Shown in pieces: positions 7,623 to 14,020 of a DNA stretch of 14,020 nt. The first letter of the stretch is position 1. Every line of letters starts with the position of its first letter. The DNA is from Glacieibacterium sp038210595 (GTDB lineage: Bacteria > Pseudomonadota > Alphaproteobacteria > Sphingomonadales > Sphingomonadaceae): the NCBI GenBank assembly GCA_038210595.1, contig JBBQWN010000049.1:1-14020 (forward strand), in the 5' to 3' direction. Both the position numbers and the translations under genes were made by a program. The notes below the pieces were generated by a model. The model worked only from the letters and a program-made list of their open reading frames with translations. It made no database searches and was not told where the DNA came from.

Positions 7623-8105
7623 TCAACCGCGTTCCCGCATGACGCGGGCCGCCTCGCGCTTCCAGTCGCGCGTCTTCTCGGTTTCGCGCTTGTCGTGGAG
7701 CTGTTTGCCCTTGGCCAGCGCCAGCTCGACCTTGGCGCGGCCCCGGTCGTTGAAATACACCGACAGCGGCACCAGCGTCATCCCCTGACGCGTCACCAGG
7801 CCGTGGAATTTCTCGATCTGGCGCTCGTGGAGCAGCAGTTTGCGCGGCCGCTTGGGCTCGTGGTTGAAGCGGTTGCCCTGCTTGTATTCGGGGATGGTGG
7901 CGTTCACCAGCCAGACCTGCCCGTCCTTTACCTCGGCATAGGATTCAGCGATCGACGCCTGGCCCGAACGCAGGCCCTTCACCTCGGTGCCGGCCAGCGC
8001 GATGCCGGCCTCGACCGTATCCTCGATATAGAATTCGTAACGCGCCCGCCGGTTCTCGGCGACGGTCTTGACCTTCAGGCCGGTCTCGCCCTTCGGACGG
8101 GGCAT
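7623..8105 (-). CDS. smpB: SsrA-binding protein SmpB
   Basis: SmpB binds tmRNA (SsrA) and delivers it to ribosomes stalled on broken mRNA, so that the nascent chain is tagged and released. The 160-residue product is of normal length. It has the beta-barrel core with EAGIALAGTEVK, the segment GNRFNHEPKRPRKLLLH near the middle, and the basic C-terminal tail (KQLHDKRETEKTRDWKRE) that enters the empty mRNA channel. Its ATG overlaps the dapA stop codon by one base (TGATG), which suggests translational coupling with dapA. The kinase gene follows after 14 nt. No ssrA gene is visible in the window. Confidence 0.98.
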   Translation of the reverse strand: MPRPKGETGLKVKTVAENRRARYEFYIEDTVEAGIALAGTEVKGLRSGQASIAESYAEVKDGQVWLVNATIPEYKQGNRFNHEPKRPRKLLLHERQIEKFHGLVTRQGMTLVPLSVYFNDRGRAKVELALAKGKQLHDKRETEKTRDWKREAARVMRERG

Positions 8106-8977
8106 CAGCCGAGCCCCGCGTGCGCGAGCGCCGCGTCGACCGCGGCGCGGGCGGCGGGGCTGGCGCTGAGGAGCGGCAGGCGCAGCTCGTCGGCGATGCG
8201 TCCGGCCTTCGCCAGTGCGTATTTGGCCGGGCCGGGCGAGGCGTCGGCGAACATCGCGAGGTGGAGTGGCAACAGGCGCGCATCGAGATCCCGCGCCGCC
8301 GCGAAATCACCCGCCGCGCAGGCCGCCTGAAAGTCCGCGCAGAGGCGCGGCGCGACATTGGCGGTCACCGAGATGCAGCCGTGGCCGCCGCTCGCCATAT
8401 ACCCCAGCGCCAGCTCGTCGTTGCCCGACAGCTGGCAGAAATCCGGGCCGCACGCGGCGCGCTGCAGACCCACCCGCTCGAGCCGCCCGGAGGCGTCCTT
8501 GATGCCCGCGATATTGGGCAGCGTCGCGATCTCCGCGAGCGTTTCGGGCAGCAGGTCGGCGACGGTGCGGCCGGGAACGTTATAGACGATGATCGGCAGC
8601 AGGCTCGCCGCCGACAGCGCGGTATAATGCGCGATCAATCCGGCCTGCGACGGCTTGTTGTAATAGGGGCAGACGACCAGCGCGGCGTCGGCCCCCGATG
8701 TCGCGGCGCGCGCGAGGTGCTGGAGCGCGGTGGCGGTATCGTTCGAACCGCAGCCCGCGATCACCGGCACGCGGCCGCCTGCCGCTTCGACGCACAGGCG
8801 GATGACATGATGGTGCTCGTCGTGGGTCAGCGTTGCGGATTCACCGGTGGTTCCGCACGGCACCAGCGCGCTCGACCCCTCGGCGATCTGCCAGTCGACG
8901 AGTGCCGTAAACGCCGCGTCGTCGACCGCGCCGTTCCTGAACGGCGTCACCAGCGCCGGGATGGATCCTGAAAACAT
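8105..8977 (-). CDS. dapA: 4-hydroxy-tetrahydrodipicolinate synthase
   Basis: DapA condenses pyruvate with aspartate semialdehyde, the first committed step of the diaminopimelate/lysine pathway that supplies peptidoglycan. The 290-residue (beta/alpha)8 barrel has GTTGES (T43-T44), Y132 in VYNVPGRT and the Schiff-base lysine K160 in GIKDASG, all within one residue of the E. coli numbering. ATG at 8975-8977 is chosen because AAAGG precedes it with 5 nt spacing and MFSGSIPALVTPF is the standard N-terminus; the frame extends to 9007. It is probably the first gene of the leftward series and is divergent from the lytic transglycosylase gene across 79 nt. Pairing a diaminopimelate-synthesis gene with a murein hydrolase is suggestive but may be incidental. 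Confidence 0.97.
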   Translation of the reverse strand: MFSGSIPALVTPFRNGAVDDAAFTALVDWQIAEGSSALVPCGTTGESATLTHDEHHHVIRLCVEAAGGRVPVIAGCGSNDTATALQHLARAATSGADAALVVCPYYNKPSQAGLIAHYTALSAASLLPIIVYNVPGRTVADLLPETLAEIATLPNIAGIKDASGRLERVGLQRAACGPDFCQLSGNDELALGYMASGGHGCISVTANVAPRLCADFQAACAAGDFAAARDLDARLLPLHLAMFADASPGPAKYALAKAGRIADELRLPLLSASPAARAAVDAALAHAGLG

Positions 8978-8991
8978 GCGAACCTTTGTCC

Positions 8992-9020
8992 TTGGCCCTG
9001 GCCGCACCGGCCCATAGACA
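8992..9020 (+). promoter_or_regulatory. Possible promoter of the lytic transglycosylase gene
   Basis: TTGGCC (8992-8997), a 17-nt spacer and TAGACA (9015-9020) resemble a weak sigma-70 promoter in the 79-nt dapA/slt divergent region. The start would lie near 9027, about 30 nt before the ATG. Both hexamers are imperfect, so this is only a candidate. Confidence 0.25.
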
Positions 9021-9056
9021 GGCGCGCGGACGGGGGTTTGTAGTGTCGAGAGGTGT

Positions 9057-11069
9057 ATGAAGGCAATTCCCGCGCTGATCTGTCTGGTTCTGGCGCTGCC
9101 CGCCGGGGCGGCCGTGCCGGAGGCGAGCCGCGCCTATTACACCGCGCGGCTGGCCGAGAACGCCAGCGGGCGGTTCACGACCCTGGCCCTGTCGCCGCTC
9201 GCCAGCATCCCCAGCGATCCGCTGCTCGATGCGGTCGTGCAGTGGGACCGGCTGCGGCGCGATAGCTACCGCGCCAGCTTCACCGAGCTCAGCGCGTTCA
9301 TGCGCACCCATCGCGGCTGGCCGCAGGAGGTCGTGCTGCGTCGCCGCGCCGAAAAGGCGATCGATGTCGCGACGCCGTTTGCCGAGCGCACCGCCTATTT
9401 CAACGTGCTGCCGCCGGTCACCGCGGCAGCCAAGTTCCGTCTCGCCGAGACCCTGCTGGTGCAGCGCAAGCGGGACGAGGCGGTGGCGATGGCGCGCGAT
9501 GCGTGGGACTCGGCCGGCCTCGATGCCGCCACCGAGGCCGAGCTGCTCGCCACCTTCGGCCCGCAGCTGACGCCCGCCGATCACCTGTCGCGTGCCGACC
9601 GGCTGTTGTGGAGCGGCCAGACCAGCGCTGCCGTGCGGCTGCTGCCCCGCCTGGCCCCCGACCGCGCCGCGTGGGTCGGGGCACGCGCGACGCTGCAGGG
9701 CGGCGGTGCCAACGCCGACCGCATGCTCGCCACCCTGCCCGCCAGCCTCGCCAGCGAACCCGGCATCACCTTCGACCGGGTCAACTGGCTACGCCGGAGC
9801 AACCGGCAGGCCGAAGCGCGTGCGATCATGGCCGCTACCAATTATCCGCCCGGCCTGATCGTCGAGCCGGAGGTGTGGCTGAAGCTGCGCGTCCAGATGG
9901 CGCGCGAGGCGATGCGCGAGGGCGATGCCGCCACCGCCTACCGGATCGCGGCCAATCACGCCGCCTTCCCGCTCGGGCGCGCGCTGGCGGAACGGTCGCT
10001 GGGCGAGCGCGCCGCGTTCATCGACGCCGAGTGGGTGGCGGGCTGGATCGCGCTGCGCCAGCTCAACCGTCCGTCCGACGCGCTCAGCCGCTTCGTCGGC
10101 GTGCGCGCCGCGGCGCTGACCCCGGTCAGCCAGGCGCGCGGCGATTACTGGTCGGGCCGCGCCGCCGAGGCCGCGGGTCTGAAGCCGGATGCAACGCGCT
10201 ATTACGAGGCGGCGGCGCGCCACCCGGACTATTTCTACGGCCAGCTCGCCACCGAGCGGCTGGGCCGGCCGCTGGCGCTGACCCCGGCCGCGCCCCCGTT
10301 CATTGCCCAGCCGGCGCGCGCCAAGTTCGCCGCCGACGAGCTGGTCCGCGCCACCCAGGCGCTCGGCGATCTCGGTGACCGCAACCGGCAGACTTTGTTC
10401 ATGCGCGCTCTGGTCGAGCGCAGCGACAACCCGGAGGCCGCGCAGCTGACTGCCGAGCTGTCGGGGACTATCCAGCGCCCCGACCTCGGCGTGCTGATGG
10501 GCAAGGCGGCGCGGTCGGACGGCGAGCTGACGCTGCTGCCGTTCGCCTACCCGCAGCTGACCCTGCCGCCGGAACTGTCAGGCACCTGGACCGCGGTCCA
10601 CGCCGTGGCGCGGCAGGAAAGCCAGTTCGACCGCGCCGCGGTCAGCGCCGCCAACGCCAAGGGCCTGATGCAGCTGCTGCCGTCGACCGCGTCGGAGCAG
10701 GCGACCAAGCTCGGCCTGCGTTTCAGCGAGGCGCGGCTGACCGAGGACCCGGTCTATAACGTCACGCTCGGCGGCGCCTATTTCGAACGCATCCGCGCCA
10801 GCCTCGGCGGCAGCTGGGTGCTCGCGGCGGCGGCCTATAACGCCGGCCCCGGCAACGCCCGCAAGTTCGTCGCGCGCCAGGGCGATCCGCGCATTCCCGG
10901 CACCGATGTCGTCGACTGGATCGAGGCGATCCCGATCCTCGAGACGCGCACCTATGTCCAGCGCGTGCTGGAGAACGCCGTCATGTACGACCTGCTCCAC
11001 CCGGCGACGGCACTCAGCCCGCCGGCGCGGCGGCTGTCCTGGTACCTGGGGAAATCGACGCCGGGCTAA
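9057..11069 (+). CDS. Soluble lytic murein transglycosylase (Slt70-like)
   Basis: This is a 670-residue periplasmic enzyme expected to cleave the MurNAc-GlcNAc bond of peptidoglycan to 1,6-anhydro products. The N-terminus (MKAIPALICLVLALPAGAA) is a signal peptide with likely cleavage around residue 19. Then follows a long alanine-rich helical region (about 20-490), as in the Slt70 superhelix or ring. The C-terminal goose-lysozyme-like SLT domain has the catalytic glutamate E521 in ARQESQFD, then GLMQLLPSTA, AAAYNAGPGNA and IPILETRTYVQRVLEN. ATG 9057 is preceded closely by GAGAGG. It is divergent from dapA and convergent with ppk2, and the two stop codons overlap in CTAA. Assignment to the Slt family is firm; the exact subfamily name is not. 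Confidence 0.95.
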   Translation: MKAIPALICLVLALPAGAAVPEASRAYYTARLAENASGRFTTLALSPLASIPSDPLLDAVVQWDRLRRDSYRASFTELSAFMRTHRGWPQEVVLRRRAEKAIDVATPFAERTAYFNVLPPVTAAAKFRLAETLLVQRKRDEAVAMARDAWDSAGLDAATEAELLATFGPQLTPADHLSRADRLLWSGQTSAAVRLLPRLAPDRAAWVGARATLQGGGANADRMLATLPASLASEPGITFDRVNWLRRSNRQAEARAIMAATNYPPGLIVEPEVWLKLRVQMAREAMREGDAATAYRIAANHAAFPLGRALAERSLGERAAFIDAEWVAGWIALRQLNRPSDALSRFVGVRAAALTPVSQARGDYWSGRAAEAAGLKPDATRYYEAAARHPDYFYGQLATERLGRPLALTPAAPPFIAQPARAKFAADELVRATQALGDLGDRNRQTLFMRALVERSDNPEAAQLTAELSGTIQRPDLGVLMGKAARSDGELTLLPFAYPQLTLPPELSGTWTAVHAVARQESQFDRAAVSAANAKGLMQLLPSTASEQATKLGLRFSEARLTEDPVYNVTLGGAYFERIRASLGGSWVLAAAAYNAGPGNARKFVARQGDPRIPGTDVVDWIEAIPILETRTYVQRVLENAVMYDLLHPATALSPPARRLSWYLGKSTPG

Positions 11070-11857
11070 AGGTTCAGCGACACGCCGAGCGCAGCTTCTG
11101 CCGTCGCGCGCAGTTCGGGGTCGACCGGGGGATAGCTGAGGTCGACATCCTCGCCCAGCACCGCGACCGCGGCCTCCATGGCGGCCAGCCGCGCCGCCTT
11201 CTTGTCGTCGGCGGCGATGATGTGCCACGGCGCGTCGTCGGTCGAGGTCTCGTCGAACATGTCCTCATAGGCCTTCAGGTAGTCGGCCCGCAGCGAGCGG
11301 TTGTGGTAGTCCTGCAGCCCGGTCTTCCAGCGCTTCCACGGCGTTTCCAGCCGCTCGCGCAGACGCCGGTCCTGCTCGGCCTGGGTGACGTGGAGGAAGA
11401 TCTTGCAGATCCGCGTGCCCGCCGCCGCATGTTCGGCCTCGAAGGCGTTGATCACCGCATAGCCGGCCTTCCAATCCGGCTTAGGCGTCAGTTTGTCGAC
11501 CCGCTCGACCAGCACGCGCCCGTACCAGGTGCGGTCGAACACCGCGATCTCGCGCGCCGCCGGCAGCCGCTGCCAGAAGCGCCACAGGAAATGATGGGCC
11601 AGCTCCTCCTTGGTCGGCGCGCCGATCGACCAGACGTTGGTGAAGCGCGGATCGAGCTCGGCGGTCAGCCGCTTGATCAGCCCGCCCTTGCCGCTGGCGT
11701 CCCAGCCCTCGACCGCGATGATGCCGCGCAGCCCCTGGACGATATAAGCTGCCTGGATCAGCGCCAGCGTGAACTGCAGCGCCTGCAATCTATCATCATA
11801 TTCATGACCCGAAATCTCGGGCGCGGCTTCGAAGTTCTTCAGGCGGAGTTTGGACAT
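11066..11857 (-). CDS. ppk2: Polyphosphate kinase 2 family protein
   Basis: PPK2 enzymes transfer phosphate between inorganic polyphosphate and nucleotides, usually making NTP/NDP from polyP. The 263-residue single-domain product has Walker A GWDASGKGG (residues 51-59, K57), Walker B-type VFDRTWYGR with D108-R109, and lid-region basic residues around ETPWKRWKTG. There is no signal peptide. Which subclass (NMP- or NDP-phosphorylating) it belongs to cannot be decided by eye. ATG at 11855-11857 is used; the ribosome-binding site is weak (AGG about 8 nt upstream). It begins 32 nt after the aspS stop codon on the same strand, so co-transcription with aspS is likely. Its stop overlaps the stop of the convergent slt gene. 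Confidence 0.93.
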   Translation of the reverse strand: MSKLRLKNFEAAPEISGHEYDDRLQALQFTLALIQAAYIVQGLRGIIAVEGWDASGKGGLIKRLTAELDPRFTNVWSIGAPTKEELAHHFLWRFWQRLPAAREIAVFDRTWYGRVLVERVDKLTPKPDWKAGYAVINAFEAEHAAAGTRICKIFLHVTQAEQDRRLRERLETPWKRWKTGLQDYHNRSLRADYLKAYEDMFDETSTDDAPWHIIAADDKKAARLAAMEAAVAVLGEDVDLSYPPVDPELRATAEAALGVSLNL

Positions 11858-11889
11858 CGGGCTAACCTAGCCGATCCCCGCCACGCCGC

Positions 11890-13674
11890 CTATTCGACCA
11901 CGCGGATCGACAGCTCCTTGAGCTGCTTCGGCGTCGCCGGCGAGGGCGCGTTCATCATCAGGTCCTCGGCCTTCTGGGTCATCGGGAAGGTCACGACCTC
12001 GCGGATGTTGGGCTCGTCCGCCAGCAGCATGACGATGCGGTCGACGCCCGGTGCCGAGCCGCCGTGCGGCGGCGCGCCGAACTTGAAGGCGTTGATCATG
12101 CCGGCGAAGTCGCGGTCGACGTCGGCCTGGCTGTAGCCGGCGATCTCGAAGGCCTTGTACATGATCTCCGGCCGGTGGTTCCGGATCGCGCCGCTCGACA
12201 GCTCGATGCCGTTGCAGACGATGTCGTACTGGTAAGCGAGGATGGTCAGCGGGTCCTGCGTCTCCAGCGCCTCCAGTTCGCCCTGTGGCATGCTGAAGGG
12301 GTTGTGGCTGAAGTCGATCTTCTTCGCGTCCTCGTCATACTCGAACATAGGGAAATCGACGATCCAGCAGAACTTGTAGGTACCCTGCTCGATCAAATCG
12401 AGCTCGGTGCCGACCCGGGTGCGGGCCAAACCCGCCAGCTTGGCGGCGGTGGCGGCCGGGCCGGCGGCGAAGAACACGCCGTCGTCGGGGCCGAGGCCGA
12501 GCGCATCGCTCAGCTTCGCCATCCCCTCCGCACCGTGGTTGCTGGCGATCGGCCCGCCGAACTCGCCGCCCTTGCGGGTCGCATAGCCGAGGCCGGCAAA
12601 ACCCTCGGACTGGGCCCAGGCGTTCATGTCGTCGAAGAACTTGCGGCTCTTCGACGTACCGCTGCCCGGCGCGGCAATGGCGCGCACGACGCCGCCCTCC
12701 GCCACGATCGAGGCGAAGCGCCCGAAACCGGAACCCGCGAAGTGCGTGCTCACGTCGGCGATCTCGATGGGGTTGCGAAGGTCCGGCTTGTCGTTGCCGT
12801 ATTTCAGCATCGACTCCGCGTACGGGATACGCGGGAACGGCGGCTTGGTGACCGATTTCGGCCTGCCGTCGACGAAGCCAGTGAACTCCTCGAACACGCC
12901 CGCCAGAACCGGCTCGATGGCGGCGAACACGTCCTCCTGCGTGACGAAGCTCATCTCGAAGTCGAGCTGGTAGAACTCGCCGGGCGAGCGGTCGGCGCGG
13001 GCGTCCTCGTCGCGGAAGCACGGCGCGATCTGGAAATACCGATCGAAGCCGGCAACCATCAGCAGCTGCTTGAACATCTGCGGGGCCTGCGGCAGCGCAT
13101 AGAACTTGCCCGGGTGGACGCGGCTGGGAACGAGGAAGTCGCGCGCGCCCTCAGGGCTGCTGGCGGTCAGGATCGGCGTCTGGAACTCGGTGAAGCCCTG
13201 CTCGATCATGCGGCGGCGCAGGCTGGCAATGACGCCGGAGCGCAGCAGGATGTTCTTGTGCAGCCGCTCGCGGCGCAGGTCGAGGAAGCGGTACTTCAGC
13301 CGGATGTCCTCCGGATACTCGGCCTCGCCCGCGACCGGCAGCGGCAGTTCGTTGGCGGCGGACTGGACGACGACGTCGGTCGCCTTCAGCTCGATCTCGC
13401 CAGTCGCCATCTTCGGGTTCACCGCGGCCGCGTCGCGCGCCACCACCGGGCCGGTGACGGTGACGACGCTCTCGACGCGCAGCCGGTCGAGCACCTCGAA
13501 CGCCGGCGAGCCGACGTTGGTGACGACCTGGGTCAGGCCATAGTGGTCGCGCAGGTCGACGAACAGCACGCCGCCATGGTCACGCTTGCGGTGCACCCAG
13601 CCCGACAGGCGCGCCTCGCTGCCGGCATCGGCGGCGCGCAGGTCGGCGCAGGTGTGGGAGCGATAGGCGTGCAT
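11890..13674 (-). CDS. aspS: Aspartate--tRNA ligase (probably also charges tRNA-Asn)
   Basis: This is a 594-residue class IIb synthetase that attaches aspartate to tRNA. It has the N-terminal OB-fold anticodon-binding domain (SGWVHRKRDHGG, residues 24-35), motif 2 with FRDED (F220-R221), the bacterial insertion (GAD) domain in the middle and motif 3 with GVDRIVMLL (R546). ATG at 13672-13674 is chosen because MHAYRSHTCADLR is a typical start; the frame is open to 13719. H33 in RDHGG corresponds to the histidine found in non-discriminating AspRS, where E. coli has leucine, so it may also make Asp-tRNA-Asn for GatCAB. A candidate promoter with a perfect TTGACA lies 60-65 nt upstream of the ATG. 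ppk2 follows. Confidence 0.97.
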   Translation of the reverse strand: MHAYRSHTCADLRAADAGSEARLSGWVHRKRDHGGVLFVDLRDHYGLTQVVTNVGSPAFEVLDRLRVESVVTVTGPVVARDAAAVNPKMATGEIELKATDVVVQSAANELPLPVAGEAEYPEDIRLKYRFLDLRRERLHKNILLRSGVIASLRRRMIEQGFTEFQTPILTASSPEGARDFLVPSRVHPGKFYALPQAPQMFKQLLMVAGFDRYFQIAPCFRDEDARADRSPGEFYQLDFEMSFVTQEDVFAAIEPVLAGVFEEFTGFVDGRPKSVTKPPFPRIPYAESMLKYGNDKPDLRNPIEIADVSTHFAGSGFGRFASIVAEGGVVRAIAAPGSGTSKSRKFFDDMNAWAQSEGFAGLGYATRKGGEFGGPIASNHGAEGMAKLSDALGLGPDDGVFFAAGPAATAAKLAGLARTRVGTELDLIEQGTYKFCWIVDFPMFEYDEDAKKIDFSHNPFSMPQGELEALETQDPLTILAYQYDIVCNGIELSSGAIRNHRPEIMYKAFEIAGYSQADVDRDFAGMINAFKFGAPPHGGSAPGVDRIVMLLADEPNIREVVTFPMTQKAEDLMMNAPSPATPKQLKELSIRVVE

Positions 13675-13710
13675 CGGGACCGATCTTTGCGGGGTCTGGG
13701 CAGGGTGCGG

Positions 13711-13739
13711 GTGACACACGCCGGGCTGGCTTTTGTCAA
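13711..13739 (-). promoter_or_regulatory. Candidate sigma-70 promoter of aspS
   Basis: On the leftward strand CTTGACA contains a perfect -35 hexamer (13739-13734), and the C before it fits the alphaproteobacterial preference. At 17-nt spacing the -10 is TGTCAC (13716-13711), three of six matches. The implied start near 13704 gives a leader of about 30 nt before the aspS ATG. The -35 is convincing; the -10 is weak. Confidence 0.45.
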
Positions 13740-13787
13740 GTTTGCCACGGTTTCGTAACGGCTGCAGTGATAGCCTCTGTTGCCAAA

Positions 13788-13793
13788 CAGGAG
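13788..13793 (+). promoter_or_regulatory. Ribosome-binding site of the alpha/beta hydrolase gene
   Basis: CAGGAG lies 6 nt before ATG 13800-13802. It is the strongest Shine-Dalgarno sequence in the window and fixes the start of the terminal gene. Confidence 0.75.
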
Positions 13794-13799
13794 CCCGCC

Positions 13800-14020
13800 A
13801 TGCCCTTCGTCACCGTCAGCGACGGCACCCGCATCTTCTACCAGGATGCGGGCATTGGTCCGACCGTCGTGTTCTCGCACGGCTGGCCGCTGACCGGCGA
13901 CGACTGGGAGCGGCAGCTGGTGTTCCTGCAGCTCCACGGCTTCCGGACCATCGCGCACGACCGCCGTGGACATGGCCGGTCCGACGCGACCTTCGACCAC
14001 AACGACATGGACACCTATTC
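13800..14020 (+). CDS. Alpha/beta hydrolase, non-heme chloroperoxidase/arylesterase type (5' part)
   Basis: The frame from ATG 13800 runs 73 codons without a stop to the window edge. The N-terminus MPFVTVSDGTRIFYQDAG, then VVFSHGWPL (the HG oxyanion-hole motif) and IAHDRRGHGRSD, then NDMDTY, are characteristic of the alpha/beta hydrolases annotated as non-heme haloperoxidases or arylesterases. In these a Ser-Asp-His triad hydrolyses esters and can give perhydrolase activity. The nucleophile elbow and the rest of the triad lie beyond the window, so activity cannot be checked. No signal peptide is present. A clear AGGAG ribosome-binding site supports this start. The gene is divergent from aspS across 125 nt and is probably transcribed on its own. 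Confidence 0.88.
   Translation, partial: MPFVTVSDGTRIFYQDAGIGPTVVFSHGWPLTGDDWERQLVFLQLHGFRTIAHDRRGHGRSDATFDHNDMDTY

Noticed and set aside
6685..7788. 367-codon rightward frame antisense to the kinase and smpB
   Set aside because: Gln/Arg-rich shadow covering parts of two conserved genes; no start signal.
9021..9049. TCGACA as a dapA -35 on the leftward strand (9049-9044)
   Set aside because: The hexamer at the required spacing (CGCGCC) has no resemblance to a -10 element, so no promoter is claimed.
8841..9584. 247-codon leftward frame across the dapA/slt divergent region
   Set aside because: It overlaps the start of both dapA and the signal peptide of the transglycosylase and has no domain; both real genes have better starts and motifs.
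9503..10378. 291-codon same-strand frame inside the transglycosylase gene
   Set aside because: Out-of-frame Arg-rich shadow; the overlapping Slt frame is complete and conserved.
12064..13758. 564-codon open frame antisense to aspS
   Set aside because: It mirrors aspS codon structure and shows no motif or convincing ribosome-binding site.

Overview
This is a high-GC bacterial chromosome segment with densely packed genes. It most likely comes from an alphaproteobacterium, and the Sphingomonadales are my best guess. The grounds are the CckA-type hybrid histidine kinase, the alphaproteobacterial-type SOS box (GAAC-N7-GAAC) in front of recA, and an AspRS with the RDHGG sequence expected of non-discriminating enzymes. 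The lineage is an inference from protein sequences, not a database result. There is no sign of a mobile element, CRISPR array, rRNA or tRNA gene, and no gene-free stretch longer than about 130 bases.

Layout: (1) At 2-769 (+) is the 3' end of a DUF885-family putative metallopeptidase. It runs tail-to-tail into alaS with a 7-base gap, and a perfect 7-bp stem spans both stop codons. (2) From 8977 down to 777 is a long leftward series: dapA, smpB, a CckA-like hybrid kinase, a single-receiver response regulator, recA, a class I SAM methyltransferase and alaS. Spacing is tight (1-nt overlap, 14 nt, and so on), apart from a 90-nt gap before recA that carries the SOS box. (3) At 9057-11069 (+), divergent from dapA, is a secreted Slt70-type lytic transglycosylase. 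Its stop codon overlaps the stop codon of a convergent ppk2. (4) At 13674-11066 (-) aspS and ppk2 form a probable two-gene unit. (5) At 13800-end (+), divergent from aspS, is the start of an alpha/beta hydrolase of the non-heme chloroperoxidase/arylesterase type.

Functionally the window is core housekeeping: two aminoacyl-tRNA synthetases, ribosome rescue (SmpB), lysine/diaminopimelate synthesis (DapA), murein turnover (Slt), recombination and SOS (RecA), polyphosphate metabolism (PPK2) and a cell-cycle-type phosphorelay. The part most worth a second look is the short kinase, with no predicted membrane segment and a TTG start, followed by its own stand-alone receiver and placed directly upstream of SOS-controlled recA. 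I see no evidence for a wholly new system. Most other long open frames are antisense shadows caused by high GC.
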